Source of the DNA: Sequoia sempervirens
Taxonomy: Eukaryota > Streptophyta > Pinopsida > Cupressales > Cupressaceae
Length of the DNA: 64,000 nt
Reading direction: 5' to 3'
Assembly (NCBI GenBank): GCA_007258455.2
Contig: VDFB02000003.1
Location: 46,441,889 to 46,505,888 of the forward strand
Part shown: positions 1-12,215 of the stretch, one piece after another
How the letters are laid out: each line of letters begins with the position of its first letter
Numbering within the stretch: the stretch's first letter is position 1
Translations under genes and position numbers: made by a program
Notes under the pieces: model-generated
Databases searched by the model: none
Told to the model about the DNA's origin: nothing
Seen by the model: the letters and a program-made list of their open reading frames with translations, nothing else

Positions 1-216
1 AAATACATCCATTGTTGCATTAATGGATAGAAATTCAACAAAAACCTAAGGTAAGTGACTATTTCTTCATAGTGTTATAAGAATATTTATTTCTTTGCCA
101 TTCTTTCTTCAATATTAAAGATGATATTGAGTAGGGAATGAGATCTATGTATTCTAATGATTCCTTCTTAAAAAAGAAGACATTTTTTGACAACTTTTAT
201 TTCATGAGAGATCAAG
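1..216. other. AT-rich sequence, no gene seen
   Basis: Left edge of the window. I see no coding frame or repeat here; it may be the 5' flank of the hAT-type pseudogene that follows. Confidence 0.4.
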
Positions 217-2100
217 ATGTCGAGCATCAACAAGAGTAAGAATCCTTAGGGTGGTGAAGGGAGGCCATCAAAATGCCCAAAACACAAAGTTACCATAAAG
301 TCATACTTTGGCAATGTTTCTGATCCATCAGATCAAGATGGAACTACACCATCAACTCTTGAACCAAATATTAATTAAGGAATTTCCAATACCTCACAGG
401 AAGATCTGAATGAATTAATTGAGTCAGATGAGTATTTCAATGCTACAGAAGATGTTCCAAGGGATACCTAGGGTAGTCAGAATGAATTAATTGACCTAGA
501 TGGCAATGTTGGCATTGTAGATTATTTTACTGCAAGGAAGAGGAAAATAAAATCCAAATAAAAAATGGGGCATGAGTGGGATATGACAAGAAATTTTTAG
601 ATTGATTGGGTGTCAAATTACCCATTCATTGGACCAATGGAGAATGCAAACAAAGTTGAACCTCCAACAAAATGAAAGTATAAGATTTGTAGTTGGAAAT
701 ATAAAAGAGACAAGAAGTTGCAGCTGAAGCTTGACACTATAGAAAAGAATATTGGTAAAGTTTATGAAAAAAAACATAGATGAAAGGAAAAATCAGTAGT
801 AAGATGGAAATCAAAGGAATAATGTCTTCATGTTAAGTATGCCCTGGAATATGATTAGCATATGCAAAGAATGGTGAAGCTTGCTGAATGTGGAGGTTTA
901 GTTGAAGCTCAATTTGGAGAGACAATGGTAGGAGCACAATTGGAAAAAAATTGTTCAGTTGAGTGTTGTTTTCATATTTTTCCAGAAGGCATCCTATGAA
1001 AAAATACCCATAATATAATAATTTATTATATTTTTTGGGTGTTCCTAACTTTCCAAGCACACACTGGTCAATAATATCAGGATGGGAATGTGAAAGTTGC
1101 CTTGCTAAGGTGGAAAACAAGATTTACAAGAAAAATAAGAGAGTCAACCTTCATTGCATTATTTTTAGATGAATTTATTATGGTAGATAATACTTCTTGG
1201 GTATGTATGCATGTGTATATTGTACATAAACATGTCTGTCAACCTCATCTACTCTATGTTCATAAAATGAAGGAGAGTTAGACATTGTAAAACATATTTG
1301 AACTAGTTAAGAAATATTTGAATGAAATTGGAGGCATGGATGATATCATAATTTCCAAAAAGTTGGTGTGTGTAGGATTTGATGGAGCTTCAGTAATACA
1401 AGGTTCAGGTCTTTTTGTTTATAAAATGAAGGAGAATTCAACATTACAAAATCTATTTAAACTAGTTAAAAAATATTTGAATGAAATTGGAGGTACGAAT
1501 GACTTCGTAATTGCAAAAAAGTTAGTGTGTAGGAGTTGATGGAGCTTCATTAATGCAAGGTCAGAGGAATGATCTTTGCATAAAGTTACAAACTACTTGT
1601 TCACCATACATGATTTCCATTCTCTACATGAACCATATAATGAATTTAGCATTTAAAATTGTAAGCAATTTTCCTTTAGTATCAAAAGTTGAAAATATAG
1701 TCCACGAGATCTACTCATATTTTTGCCGAAGTCCCAAATGATTTGCAAAATTTCAAAATTTTCTTGAGGGAATAACAAGAAACAAGCTTATTAAGGATGT
1801 TGATACCAGACGGATATCCTTACATGGAACAACATAATGAGTTTTTTCATAATATCAATCCTTGATTGGAGTAATGTACGAACATCACCACACAATAAAA
1901 TTGAAGCTCCTAACAACTTACATAGGTTAAGTGATATAGAGACACTTTTAACTTTATCTAGTATTCTCCCCATGCTAGATAAAATGAACAATCTTGTAAA
2001 AAAATCCCAAGAAAGAACTATGTATATTAATAAATATACTAAACTACAAAGAATGACATGCACGATCCTCATGTTGGTTCCCACATCTATAGATTACTAA
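217..2100 (+). pseudogene. hAT-superfamily transposase remnant (TTF-type zinc finger / DUF4371 type)
   Basis: Decayed transposase of the plant ZNF862-like hAT group, which cut and paste DNA in the nucleus. From the ATG at 217 one frame runs to about 780 and is broken by scattered stops. It contains a zinc-finger-like stretch (VSNYPFIGPMEN, then a Cys-Trp pair in KICSWKYKRDKK). After a damaged stretch, 1318-1740 carries the core signature: VCVGFDGASVIQG, then CSPYMISILYMNHIMNLAFK and FPLVSKVENIVHEIYSYF, matching the family order 'GxDGAS / PxMxxxHxxxHxxNLA / VExxLxxxxxYF'. At 1837-2100 the C-terminal motif LTLSSILPMLDKMNNLVKKS follows in another frame. The piece 1318-1390 is partly repeated at 1465-1540 (NEIGG...KKLVC), an internal duplication. 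There are many stops and frameshifts. I did not find terminal inverted repeats. Confidence 0.72.
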
Positions 2101-3099
2101 ACTCTAAAAGTATGCCAAGCTTTATTTTCAAGTTTAACAATAATTTGGCCAATGAACAAAATCAACCAAGGTGGTTGAAACTCCTTTCTCTTCAGGATCT
2201 GCTAGGTCTAGGTGGGTTTACCTTGATCACCAATGAATATACACTCTCCAAGATTAAATGGTGATATTTGAGCAAATTAAAACCTTTTGAAAAATTTGTG
2301 TGATCAATAATTTTTCAATTAAATCATCCTCATGTGATCTCAACTCTTCAATTAAATTATTTTCTCTCAATCTATTCCAATATGGCAATGAGGGTTTGAA
2401 ATAGATGATTTAAAAGAAAAACTAACTCCTACTCCTACTTCTAATACAAAAAATTAAAATGTATAAATAAGATTTTTATGAAATATTTTTGGATGGAAAT
2501 GATCAGTGCCCTTTCTTGTTGGCCAATGGAGTCAAGATGTGAATGATATGTGTCCTCTTCCTTTTTGCTATAACTCTAGTTGTTTGGCACTTTATATGTT
2601 TATGCCTTTCATAAATGTGCAATGAAGTGATTATGAGACTCTTCTTATTGATCTAAACAATCCTTCTAGATTATTGTGATTTACTTAAAAAATTTAATTC
2701 TTCCTTGAAGAAACCAGTTAAATGAACCACACAAAAACAACAAATGTGTTTCAATAAATCAAACATATCCTTGATACACCAATTTAAATAATAAGGAAAT
2801 ATCAAACTAGAGAAAACCACACAATCATACATTGATATCAACAAACAACTGAAACTAAAATTTTGGCCACCAAATTATAGCTTCCTTTCCATTGATTTAC
2901 TTTAAAAGATTTTACAATGTATACCAAAAGTTTCCCTTGTTCTCCTAACTATATTTCTTTTACTTACCCGGTCTTGGTTTCCCTTTTATAAGTGACTAAG
3001 GGAAGAGACAAGCTACATATAGTTACATTTCAAAAGACACTTCATTTATCCACTCATTTGCATAAACAAAAGATATTAACTATCATTGTTTGTTTGTGA
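2101..3099. other. Non-coding spacer; its right part resembles the left end of the family X element
   Basis: No gene. Around 2722-2762 the sequence (AACCACACAAAAACAACAAATG, shortened here) resembles 44212-44250 inside the X element at 44076-49080, at an equivalent distance from the X reading frame. The left edge of the copy A element therefore probably lies near 2.6 kb; TGTTTGGCAC at about 2579 is a possible but unproven terminus. Confidence 0.4.
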
Positions 3100-6000
3100 C
3101 TACATAAATATAATTAGGGAAAGAAAGCATAAAACAACTTTCAAATATGGAAGCCCGCAACACTTGTAGTACACCCAAAGTCCGTTATTCATCGTAAGGT
3201 ACCTGTGATCATCTAATTTGGAAAGTTCCTCTCTCCAAGATTGTGCACCCAAGGCTTGGTACTTCACTGATGCAAGGCTTATTCTTCTAGGGGAGCTAGA
3301 TATGTCTGCTCCCATTGGAGTATTGTATAATCATTAGGCCACTTGTATCCCTGGATTTTTAGTAAGTTAGCCAAATGATTTCTCCATCTATTGTCTAGTA
3401 GTCCTCTAGCCTCTATAATGAATTTTGAGTACCCTAAACCTAATACAAACATACCATCTAAAATTAAGTTGAAACTGTGCACATTCATCTCTTGATTCTT
3501 TTCTAAATGAGCAAATACAATTCAAGACTATTTGATTGAATTCTTTAAGTTTATCATCATCCCCTTGTATTTTTGGTACAAACTGTTGCTTGAGTGTATG
3601 AAATGGCTCCATTCTTTCTGTAAACTTCTGACTCTCTCCAGATATGTATTGATGCTCATCAATAACCATTTTCACCATCTTCTTTGTAGGCTTCAAAGTT
3701 GCAGGAGCTTCTACACTTCTTTGCAAGACTTTACACAATCATCAGTGTGTGGTGAATGGGTTTCCATTTCTTTAACAAGGGGTCCAAAATTGATGCGTAA
3801 GCCTTCTTTTGCTCAAGTGATTGAGTCAAAGAAACATAACAATAATATACATTCTCTACTTTATCCATAGTTATTTTAACTCTATGTTCTAAGATCTTCT
3901 CCAATACGCTAAACATCTATTTTTGCAGTCCTCCCTTGATCTCTTCATTGAGTTTCCTTAAACTTTCAATTTCCTATTTCAATACATTTACCTAATAAGT
4001 TGTAATTGCATCTAAATCAATTTTTTGAATTGTGGGGGGATGGTACATTATAATTTCTGTGCTCTGGGAAGGACCCACTCCCTTCAATTGTTTCTTTAGC
4101 TTTACATTCTCCATGAAAAACTTATTTACTTTATTATTCAAATTAGTTTGTGCTTTCTCAGATTCTACTAGTCTAACCTCCAAACTTTTAACAAAAACAT
4201 GGGTAAACATTGCTGATTGCATAGTCATAGTAGTTTCTTCCAATGCTGATGTATCTTGGAGTGTTTTGGCTGTGGCAGTTCCTCTCATCTCCTACACAAC
4301 ATCTATCAGTCTTGGTTTTTCTGTTCTTTTCTGTTTTGTAAAAAAGGCTAGGGTTTCAATCCTTGGATTGTAACATGTACCACTCATTCCCTCATCTGAA
4401 TTGAATTTAGTAATTAGCACGAGATCTTCTTGATTTCTTACTTGATCTAGTAAGAACATCTCTTTCAGCTCCATCCCAGGAATGATTAATATGTTTCTTT
4501 CCAACACCATTTGTCTGGCCTCCTATGGATTGATATTTATTTCATTGATTCTTAGCTCATTGAATGTTTGGGTAACAATTTGATCATATTGTGACTCTTC
4601 AACACCCATATTATTGATATGAAGTCTCTCCTCAAATTCCTTCATTTTCATCTTGATCCAAAAACCCTTGAATTCAATAGTTTTGATGAATTCATCATCC
4701 TATATAAACCTAAGAGAAACAACCACTCTTTTTCCATCATTCATTTCTTGTTCACCATGTGTGTGCACATCCACTCTTTCTTCAGGTTGATGAGCATATG
4801 TTGTAGGCTCAGGGAGTGGTTGATCAACTTCAATATCATCTTTTAAGTGCTTTAACACACTAGCCACTTCCTCTGTATCCCCATCTCTTCACTCATTTCA
4901 TATGCCACAAGGGGAGTTGATTCATGTACTCTATACCTCTTGGGCTCTGAATGCTTTAGAGGTGAGTCTTATGAAATACATTGTACTAAAGTATTGTTTG
5001 GAAGGGGCTATGAAATTGCAACTCCATCTAGCTTCTTAATAGGAAACTTGGTGGGTTTTGGGGATTTCCCTCCAATTTCCTTTGTTGGCTCAACATATAG
5101 TCTTTCAAAATTATTAATCATCAAGTCCGTCCTCTTAAGAGGATCTGCTTCTTCTACATAGAATCCTAGGAATTCAATATATTTCTTCTTTTTCTCTTCT
5201 TCAAATCTCCTTAGAATCTCCCATTTCCTTTTCCTATGGAACACCTCTTGAGGTGTAAGGAAATTTCTTATCGCATCTTCTTCATAATCTACTTCATGGG
5301 TAATCCCAGTTCTGGTGAGAATTGTCTACCTTACAAAGTTTACATGACCTTCTAGGTCAAAGAACCTTTCCCCCTGGATTTCAATTAATACCTAACCTTT
5401 AAATAACCTTGCAATTATTCACGGGTATTAGACCCAATGGAAAATTCTCCGCATACAGTTAGGTCAGGAAGGAACGTGCCTTTTTTCTACCTTTTCATAA
5501 CATCCTTTTCCATCCATAATATATGTCACATAAAATCTAGAAATCCAATTCATAGAGAAGTGAACTTGGTTAAAATGTGTAGAGCTTGCGGACATCCATA
5601 GACTCTTATCATAATATGTTCAGGTAGAAAGAACCAATCACCAAAATTGTGTGAGTGCCCTTGCTCTGGCTTTAGTGCTAAGGGTTTAAGTAGATATCTA
5701 ATCTTAGTAGGTAGTCTTGGGTAAATATAACCAAGAGTGGCCATGAATCTTACCACAAAATCATAATTGAATGTTACATAATCACCTTTCCTACATCTGC
5801 TATCCTAGATGTAACACTAGCATTGCACGTGTAACCTATTTCCTTGTTGATCAATCATCCCTAAGAACATTATTTTACTCCACTTATCTATGTTTTGATA
5901 CAATATTAAGTTACATAACAAATAGTAGCTTCTAAAAGTGATGGGGGCCATGTTTTCTCTCACTTGTAAGAACCCCTCATGTAGCCCTTTCTCAATCAAT

Positions 6001-6797
6001 GCAGTAAAGTTATACTCAATGTTCACTTCAGGGTTTTGAATTCTCATTGCCATCATCATCAGATCGATTGGCATATTTTCTTGAGCATCCATTCCAAGAA
6101 CTTAACACAAAGAAAAATAAGTTCTTTTGAAATATACTTGAAAGTATTCTACAAAAAATGGCTCATTGGAGGAAGGGGAGATAGGTATCCTCTTATTATT
6201 TGTACCCCTTTTCATTTTCATGTGCATAGGAAGCTCATCACTCCTATAGGTTTTTCTCAATCTCATATAATCCTCCTCACTTCTATCCAATTCAACCTTA
6301 GTGATGGCTTGTTTATTCAACATGAAGCACTCGACAATTGCTGATTTAGTCAAAACTATTGATGGTGAGTTGTCTGGCATTTTCACAGTTCTGGTGGAAG
6401 GGTGATAATGTTGTGTCAATACTCTAATAAACTCAACATCTATAAAGACGTTTGTGACTATTAGCGTGGCAAAATCTAAAGCCCAAGGATTCAAAATTAG
6501 AATCCTACCATCCTTCTTATCATAAAAATACTAGAAGAAATCCCACCCTGAGATAGGAATAATTGCATCTTTGCACCCATGAGCTACGTCTCTAAATACC
6601 TTTTTGAATCCTTTATTTGTTGAATTGGGTAACACATCTAATATGGATTTTTGTAGAGGCCTTTTTTGTTTTGTTTTAGGGGTTGTGGATTCTTCTTTTT
6701 TACTTGCATGTTCACTCCTTTTAGGTGGCATGATGTATAATTTACTTCTACCTGACCCTTTTAAGCGTCTACTTGTAGAATTGAGCAAATTAAACAC
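3100..6797 (-). pseudogene. Family X protein, copy A (unknown, retroelement-type, coiled coil at C terminus)
   Basis: I do not recognise the function. Broken reading frames on the minus strand line up with copy B (44804-48288), which defines the family. Order: a basic N terminus (MPPKRSEHASKK, near 6730); a conserved domain at 6494-6102 (IVTNVFIDVEFIRVL, aligned with VVPNVFVNVELIKVL in B); a block near 5640 (HNFGDWFFLPEHIMIRVYG versus HNWGDWYMFWNCIVIKVY); a block near 4360 (NPRIETLAFFTKQKRTEKPRLID versus NPDNTTLQIWALYPLGKKPSLID, shown partly); then a coiled coil at 4230-4050 (LEVRLVESEKAQTNLNNKV) and a Lys/Glu-rich tail to about 3400. The first domain is only vaguely like plant-mobile-domain or 'putative plant transposon protein' families. 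It lies on the same strand as, and about 1.1 kb beyond, the gypsy pol end, so an extra-ORF (env-like) position is possible. Many stops. Confidence 0.6.
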
Positions 6798-6839
6798 TTA
6801 TACACTTGATATAAAAGGTTTTTGTGAACTTACCTAGTG

Positions 6840-7964
6840 AAATGGTAGTTGTAGATTCTTCTTCCTTGAATTCCCTTGTCTTTAGCACACTGAGTGGTTG
6901 TTAATGATTGCAAAAATGGCATCAAATTCTAAGTATATTTACTACTCAGCTTAGTCACTTCAGTACTAATGTAAATTTATGAAAAATATTTCATAATATG
7001 TCTCTATTTTGATTTTGAATATATTCCCTTGATATTGGAGGATCGAACAATCCAAGATAGGTGGTGTAATCACTGCCACTATCGATATAAATGCTTTGAC
7101 AGCTTGTAACACACTATCACTTTGTCATATCAAGACCGTCGTGGGGTGGAAATGTAATTTTATCATTCTTTATTCTCCCCGCTATACCACATTCTTCATT
7201 TTGCTTGTTGCGAGACAATGGGTTAAACAATCTCAGACCGTCACCCTGCACACTCCACTTTGAATCATCGCAGGATAGTGGGTTACCTCCAATAGCTAAG
7301 TGAAGGTTTACCACCATACCACAGTTTCACTATTTACTCCTTGTGGGGCTGTAGGTTACTTTCATTGTTAAGTGTTTCCTTACCGCTACCCTGCGCTCCC
7401 TATATTTAACTGTCACAATATAGAGGTAAACATTTCATATTGTCTCTTATGTCCCACCATCCTGCACATACCTCTTTTGATTGCCACAGTATTGTAGTAA
7501 AGGTTTACACTACTTTCTTTCTCTCTCCAACCCATCAAGGACCTTTAGAATTGAACATATGCTGCCGCGGGGTGCGGTAATGGATTTTTTATGCATTTTA
7601 TAATGGATGCAATATTTTAGATATCATTTTGTTAAAATGTTGAACAATTTTCTAATCTTTAAAGCCTTTTAGATCTTTGTTTTTTATTTTCAGTGTCAGT
7701 CAGACCTAAAAGCTTATTTTTCTATTTGTAGTGAGTAAGCTCAGGAAGGTAGAGAAATTTTAACATAGGATCAAGGCTCCAATCATTGGTTCAAGATCAG
7801 CAATGATGGTGAAATTATGCAAATTTTGGAGGTTCTAATAGTAGCTCCAGTTGGGGATGAATGGATATTTAGACATTGCAAGAATCTAGAACTATCTTTG
7901 GGATGCAGACCAAACTAGAAAAAATGGAGAAAGCCTAAACTATTGTTCATGGATTTTAATCTTC
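6840..7964. other. Spacer between gypsy pol end and family X copy A
   Basis: No coding region. This stretch should hold the gypsy 3' end (polypurine tract, LTR) and the upstream end of X copy A, but I could not fix either border. It contains the GC-richer repeats at 7070-7580. Confidence 0.4.
7070..7580. repeat. Degenerate GGTAGTG/CCGCTACC-type repeats (module R relative)
   Basis: An AT-poor patch with recurring elements such as ACCGTCGTGGGG, CAGACCGTCACCCTGC, CCACCATACCACAG, TTACCGCTACCCTGCG and GCCGCGGGGTGCGGTAA. The same vocabulary occurs at 37306-37609 (opposite orientation), 48287-48781 and 52463-52843. In both X copies the module sits just upstream of the X reading frame, so it may be a promoter/U3-type region. 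Confidence 0.4.
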
Positions 7965-10054
7965 TTTTAATAAAATAAGTGTATTAGGAATTGTCCATGC
8001 ACTGAAAATTCTTGATTTTCTCCTATCATGTTCTATAGATAATATGAATCTTCCCCACATCTATCTGTGATGATGAATGGTCCCAACCATAAGGCCTCAA
8101 ACTTTCCATGTTTTCCCTTGTCATTAATTTTAATTTTTTTGTTCTTAGCTCTCTTGTCAAATAAATACTTCTTCTATTGTTGCTTTTTTTCATTTTCTTT
8201 CTATGCTTGAATTCAAACCTAATCTAGTTCTGCTAAATACTCCATCCTTTCTTCCATAGGCTCAGGAATATCCATATCCTCCTGTAACTTGAATTTGTAA
8301 ACAGGAAAAAGGTTATTCCTTGGCATTCTTGCTTGAGCTCCATAAACTAGTTCAAAGGGATATTTTGTAGTAGCCTTTTTCACTGTGATCTTGTCTACCC
8401 ATAATGCTAGTTTTAGTTTTGAATCCAAAGATCCCGTGTTCTAATTATCTTCATAATGATCTTATTGCTAGATTCGGCTTGCTCGTTAGCTTGAGGGTGA
8501 TAGGGAAAGCATAATAAATCACTATGCCATAGGATTCAAAAAATTTATTGAATTCATCAGATCTAAAGCACATCCCATTATCTATGATTAATCTGGAAAG
8601 GACTCCAAACCTTGTGATGACATTTTCTAGCAAGAAATTGATCACTACTTTACTCATAGCTTTCTTGGTGGGGATTGCTTCAATCCATTTGGTAAATTAG
8701 TCAGTGGCTACGAGTATCCATATATGCCCCCCACTTGATTTATCCATTATCTCACCTATGAATTCAATACCCCATTGGTGAAATGGTGCTTCAATTTACA
8801 TGGGCCTTAATGGTAAAGCTTCTTGATATTTCAATTTTCCAAAGAATTTCTGGCATGCCTCACACTTCCTTACATATTTATGAGCATCCACAAAGACCTT
8901 TGGCCAATAGTAACCAACTCTTAGTATCTTATGTGTAGTGGTCTTAGCTATAAAAAGTGACCTCCACATACACCTTCATGCATTTCTTTCAAGGTTTGTT
9001 CTACTTGTCCTTCATCTAGACATAACAATAGGATACCTTGTTTTTCCAAAATAGATCATTGTTTATAAAAAACATACTTTGATGCTTGGAGTTTCAGTGT
9101 TCTCTTCTTATTATCATTCATATTGTCAAGGCACTTCATACGTTTGAGGTAATAGGCTATATCTGTATACCAATGTGTGTGTTCAATTCTTGAAATCAAA
9201 TCCTTACATTCTTTAATGCTACAAACTTGAGCAGCTTCCAAGTTGGATTCAACCATATAAATTTTTCCAAAACTTTCCCTCTAACAAATTTTGTAATTTG
9301 GATGTCAATGTTGAATTCTTAAATTCTATTAATCCACCTACATCTCCCTCCCATGATTTCTGTCTGTACGAAAACATCCTTAACTGATGCATTTGGCACA
9401 TAAGAAATACCCTGTGCCCCTACTCGGTATGGCCTAAATGCTTTCACTACTTTTACCAGTGCATAAGCTTGCTTTTATGTGGCATCATATTTTAGTTTAG
9501 ATCCTTGAAGTGACTTACTAAAAAATGAGATTGGTTGCTCATACCCCTCTTCATTCTTTTGCAACATCACATCAACAACAATATGGTAAGATGCAAAAGA
9601 GAAGATCTGGAAGGGTTTGCTAAAATCTAGAGACTTTAATACAGGGGATTCTTTGATGACTCTCTTTATTGAAACAAATGCATCTATGGCTTCATATTTC
9701 CAATCAACTAGTGCCCCTTTCTTCAACATTTTTGATATAGGTTTTATAATTTCAGCAAAATTGGAGATGAATCTTCTGACAAAGTTGATTTGTCCAAAGA
9801 AGGATTGGATAACCGTCACTATTTTAGGGATATGAATCTTATTAATGGCCTCCAATTTCTTTGGATCAATTATGACTCCTTGGAAACTATGTGTCCTAGT
9901 AATTTCCCTTCGGTTACAACAAAATGACACTTTTTGGGATTCAAAGATATCCCATACTCAAGTGCTTTGATGAATATCTTCTCTAGATGCATGCAATGAT
10001 CCTCTGCATTCATTAAGTATGTTGTCAGGTCATCTTGGTAAACAACCATTATGA
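7965..10054 (-). pseudogene. Ty3/gypsy pol, second half: RT thumb, RNase H, integrase
   Basis: Downstream half of the gypsy polyprotein. The RT catalytic box (YQDD) lies at about 10040, followed by SLNPKKCHFVVTEGKLLGHI (9950-9890). Next come the thumb and connection (FFGQINFVRRFISNF) and RNase H (FSFASY...PISFFSKSLQGSKLKYD, to 9475). Integrase follows: the zinc-binding part and ..KCEACQKFFGKL near 8850, the core at 8657-8451 (VLSRLIIDNGMCFRSDEFNK), FELVYGAQARMPRN near 8330, and a C-terminal tail ending near 7965 (WLGPFII...NGQFL-like). Several stops and frameshifts; dead. The 5' side is not decayed but interrupted: it ends exactly at the CACTA junction (10054/10055) and continues at 52948. 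The motif set matches the abundant plant Tat-like gypsy group. Confidence 0.85.
10052..10054. repeat. Left target-site duplication of the outer CACTA (TGA)
   Basis: TGA directly before the left terminus; the partner is TGA at 52945-52947. Three-base duplications are the rule for CACTA elements. Removing the insert and one TGA keeps the gypsy RT in frame. Confidence 0.8.
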
Positions 10055-10086
10055 CACAACAACACAACATGCAATTAGCATTGGAT
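10055..10086 (+). repeat. Left terminal inverted repeat of the outer CACTA
   Basis: Starts CACAACAACACAACATGCAA. It matches the inverted right end (52913-52944) apart from a T-to-A change at base 4 and one gap. Confidence 0.75.
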
Positions 10087-10323
10087 TTAGCGCCAAATTT
10101 TAGTGTATTTTGAGTACATGAATTGAGCAATTTGGCTGGCGCTAAACTCGACATAAACAAGCATGGTCATCTTGGCGCCGTATTTTGTGCCAACGTTTCT
10201 ACTAGATTTGGTGTTGGATTTAGCACTGGTTTTAGCACTGGAAAATTAGAGCGCCTCCATTAGTGCCCAAAATAGCGTCAGGAAGTAACAACATAAATTG
10301 TGCCAAAATTGGCGCCCAATTTG
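10087..10323. promoter_or_regulatory. Left subterminal region of the outer CACTA with GGCGCC-type motifs
   Basis: Short motifs built around GGCGCC/AGCGCC recur about six times (near 10089, 10138, 10172, 10250 and 10311), along with the TTTAGCACTGG pair near 10215-10240. Subterminal repeats are where CACTA transposase-type proteins bind in En/Spm; that role here is inference. A similar GGCGCC cluster occurs at 37100-37239. Confidence 0.55.
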
Positions 10324-10568
10324 GCTTTCGGTTTTGCTTCCATGTCTAGTCCCATTTTTGCTTCTAGGTTTGCTTCCAATTTTGCATCCAGTTTTGCTTC
10401 CAATTTTGCCTCCAGGTTTGCTTCCAATTTTGCTTCCAAGTTTGCTTCCAATTTTTCTTCCAATTTTGCTTCTAGGTTTGCTTCGGGTTTTGCTTTGGGT
10501 TTTGCTTCTGGTTTTGCTTCTAGTTTTGCTTTCGGTTTTGCTTCTAGTTTTGCTTCTAGTTTTGCTTC
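10324..10568. repeat. 12-bp minisatellite, left part (unit GTTTTGCTTCCA)
   Basis: About 20 tandem, slightly varied copies of a 12-bp unit. Because 12 is a multiple of three it reads open in several frames (Glu-Ala-Lys-Leu repeats on minus, Phe-Ala-Ser-Asn on plus); these are not genes. The array belongs to the subterminal zone of the outer CACTA and is cut at 10568 by the inner CACTA, resuming at 30153. Confidence 0.85.
10566..10568. repeat. Left target-site duplication of the inner CACTA (TTC)
   Basis: TTC before the left CACTA terminus, matched by TTC at 30153-30155. Deleting the insert and one TTC restores an uninterrupted minisatellite (..TTTTGCTTC|CAAGTTTGC..). Confidence 0.75.
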
Positions 10569-10601
10569 CACTAACTCATTTGACTACAAAATAAGACGAA
10601 C
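10569..10601 (+). repeat. Left terminal inverted repeat of the inner CACTA
   Basis: CACTAACTCATTTGACTAC and onward. About two thirds of the first 33 bases match the inverted right terminus (30120-30152), with a solid ATTTGACT block. Confidence 0.7.
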
Positions 10602-10670
10602 CTTTCTGACGAAAGATGTACAATTAGATGAATCGTCAAGTACATGTGTACTTTTTAGTTTTTAAAAAAA

Positions 10671-10803
10671 ATTTATGCCCGACGTTAGTCAAAATTTTGA
10701 CGAACAGTGATTTTCGTCAAAATTTTGACGAACAGTGACTTTCGTCAAAATTTTGATGATCCCATATTTTCATCGCTTTTTTGACGAACATCGGGCATAA
10801 ATA
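10671..10803. repeat. Left subterminal palindrome cluster / foldback of the inner CACTA
   Basis: Bounded by an imperfect 16-bp inverted repeat (ATTTATGCCCGACGTT at 10671, complement near 10786-10802). Inside, the 20-bp perfect palindrome TTCGTCAAAATTTTGACGAA lies at 10713-10732, with near copies at about 10687 and 10742. Related palindromes occur at the right end of the element and at 12714. A separate small MITE is possible but the shared motifs favour a subterminal repeat array. Confidence 0.6.
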
Positions 10804-12215
10804 TTGATCTTGATTAGGGAACATGAAAGTCATGGGACATTCAAAATATTGAAAGTCATGGGAAATTTGGACACATTATCTTCATTTATAATTCCCCATT
10901 GCTATTGGGAAGGAAACAAGGTGGTACACTTCCTATTCAACCAACACATTTATGAAAATGGTAAATTAATTATTAGTGATGACATTAGGAGCTGGACCCA
11001 CCTTAGCAAGATTTGGGATGGGATAAATGGTTGATTTTGGGTTCAAATTCATCATTTTACTTGATGCAACCCTCCCTTAAAATGCTTCTCAATCAATACA
11101 AAAGACTTATTATACACTTGGAAGTCTCAAGAGAGATAAAGATATATGTCAACAACCCATCTATTCAAAGCAAACAACTTAATCATCTATTAGTTTTGAA
11201 GTGCCTTTAGTAGCAATAATAATATAGCCATATATTTCGTTTGGTGGGGAGCTAAGGTAGATGGATTTCACAGGTGAAATAAATGAAACTAGACTACATA
11301 AGGTTTTTTTTAGGGTGTTGATACGATGGAGGAAACACTAGAGATACTGAGAAATACTTCATTGAAGGGGCTACTCATCATTGAGTCAATACATAAATCT
11401 CTTCAATGTTTGTCTCAAATATCTTCACTATCACTTGTGATAAAGAACTAATAAAGGCATTGGGACCTATTACATTTGGGAGAAGCTCTGACATCGTATG
11501 GAAGAGGTGGTGGAGAAAGTGAACCTAGTCAAGATGGAGTCTCTCCCTTTCATGGGCCTCAAATTTATGGGTTGGCTTCAATAGACATCATGAGAGGAAT
11601 TAAGGCTAGATTTATGGAATTGGTGATATAATTGGTCAATATTTAGGACTTTTTAAAGGTCAAGGGAGGTCATGCAAACCTTTAATGGGAGTGTTAGCTC
11701 TTGGTAAAAAAGTCAATCACTCCCCTCATTAGGAAAGGTTTAGTATCATGAAGGTAACATCTATCAAGTTTTTGCAACGTAGAGTAGGGCTAGTCAATTA
11801 GGAGAACACAACCTTAGTTGTGGATAGCCTATGGTCTTAGTGTCACCTTAGAAATTGGTAATGGGGCTCATTTTAGTTGTTGGTAATTTTATCTTTAATA
11901 AAAAAATTTGAAATATGAAAACCTATTATTTGTTCAATGATATTGTTAGTTGTCTCTTGTTAGTAACTACAACTATTTTGTATGTAGTTTGGTTGACAGT
12001 GCGGCTCAGAATATTGTCAATTTTTTATATGAAATATCAAACATGTAATGCTTGGGTTGGAATATTGTTTGTTTGGCATGTTGTGTGGTATATGAAATAT
12101 GTAATTCTTTAGATCATGCTTTGTAATGGCTAAATTTCTTATGTAATTTTTGTCAAATTATAAATATAAAGGGAGAAAGCCCTTACACCTCATTTGAATT
12201 ACCCAAAAAAATAAA
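10804..12215 (+). pseudogene. Possible LINE 3' end (RNase H tail, 3' UTR, A-rich tail)
   Basis: The frame at 10804-11034 contains IIPHCYWEGNKVVHFLFNQ, close to the C-terminal RNase H signature of plant LINEs (HxYREGNxVADxLANxG). The following roughly 1.1 kb has no open frame. It ends in a stretch resembling plant LINE 3' UTRs (AAATATAAAGGGAGAAAGCC) and an A-rich tail AAAAAAATAAAATAAAA near 12200. The upstream part of the LINE is missing, as is usual for 5'-truncated copies. The assignment rests on one short protein motif plus the tail. Confidence 0.42.

Noticed and set aside
10278..10665. Repetitive proteins (Glu-Ala-Lys-Leu and Phe-Ala-Ser-Asn repeats) that look like structural or antifreeze-type proteins
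   Set aside because: The 12-bp minisatellite is open in three frames on both strands; it is interrupted by a transposon and has no flanking gene signals.
10671..10803. Independent MITE with terminal inverted repeats
   Set aside because: Possible, but its palindromes recur at the opposite end of the inner CACTA and no clear target duplication flanks it, so a subterminal array is the simpler reading.
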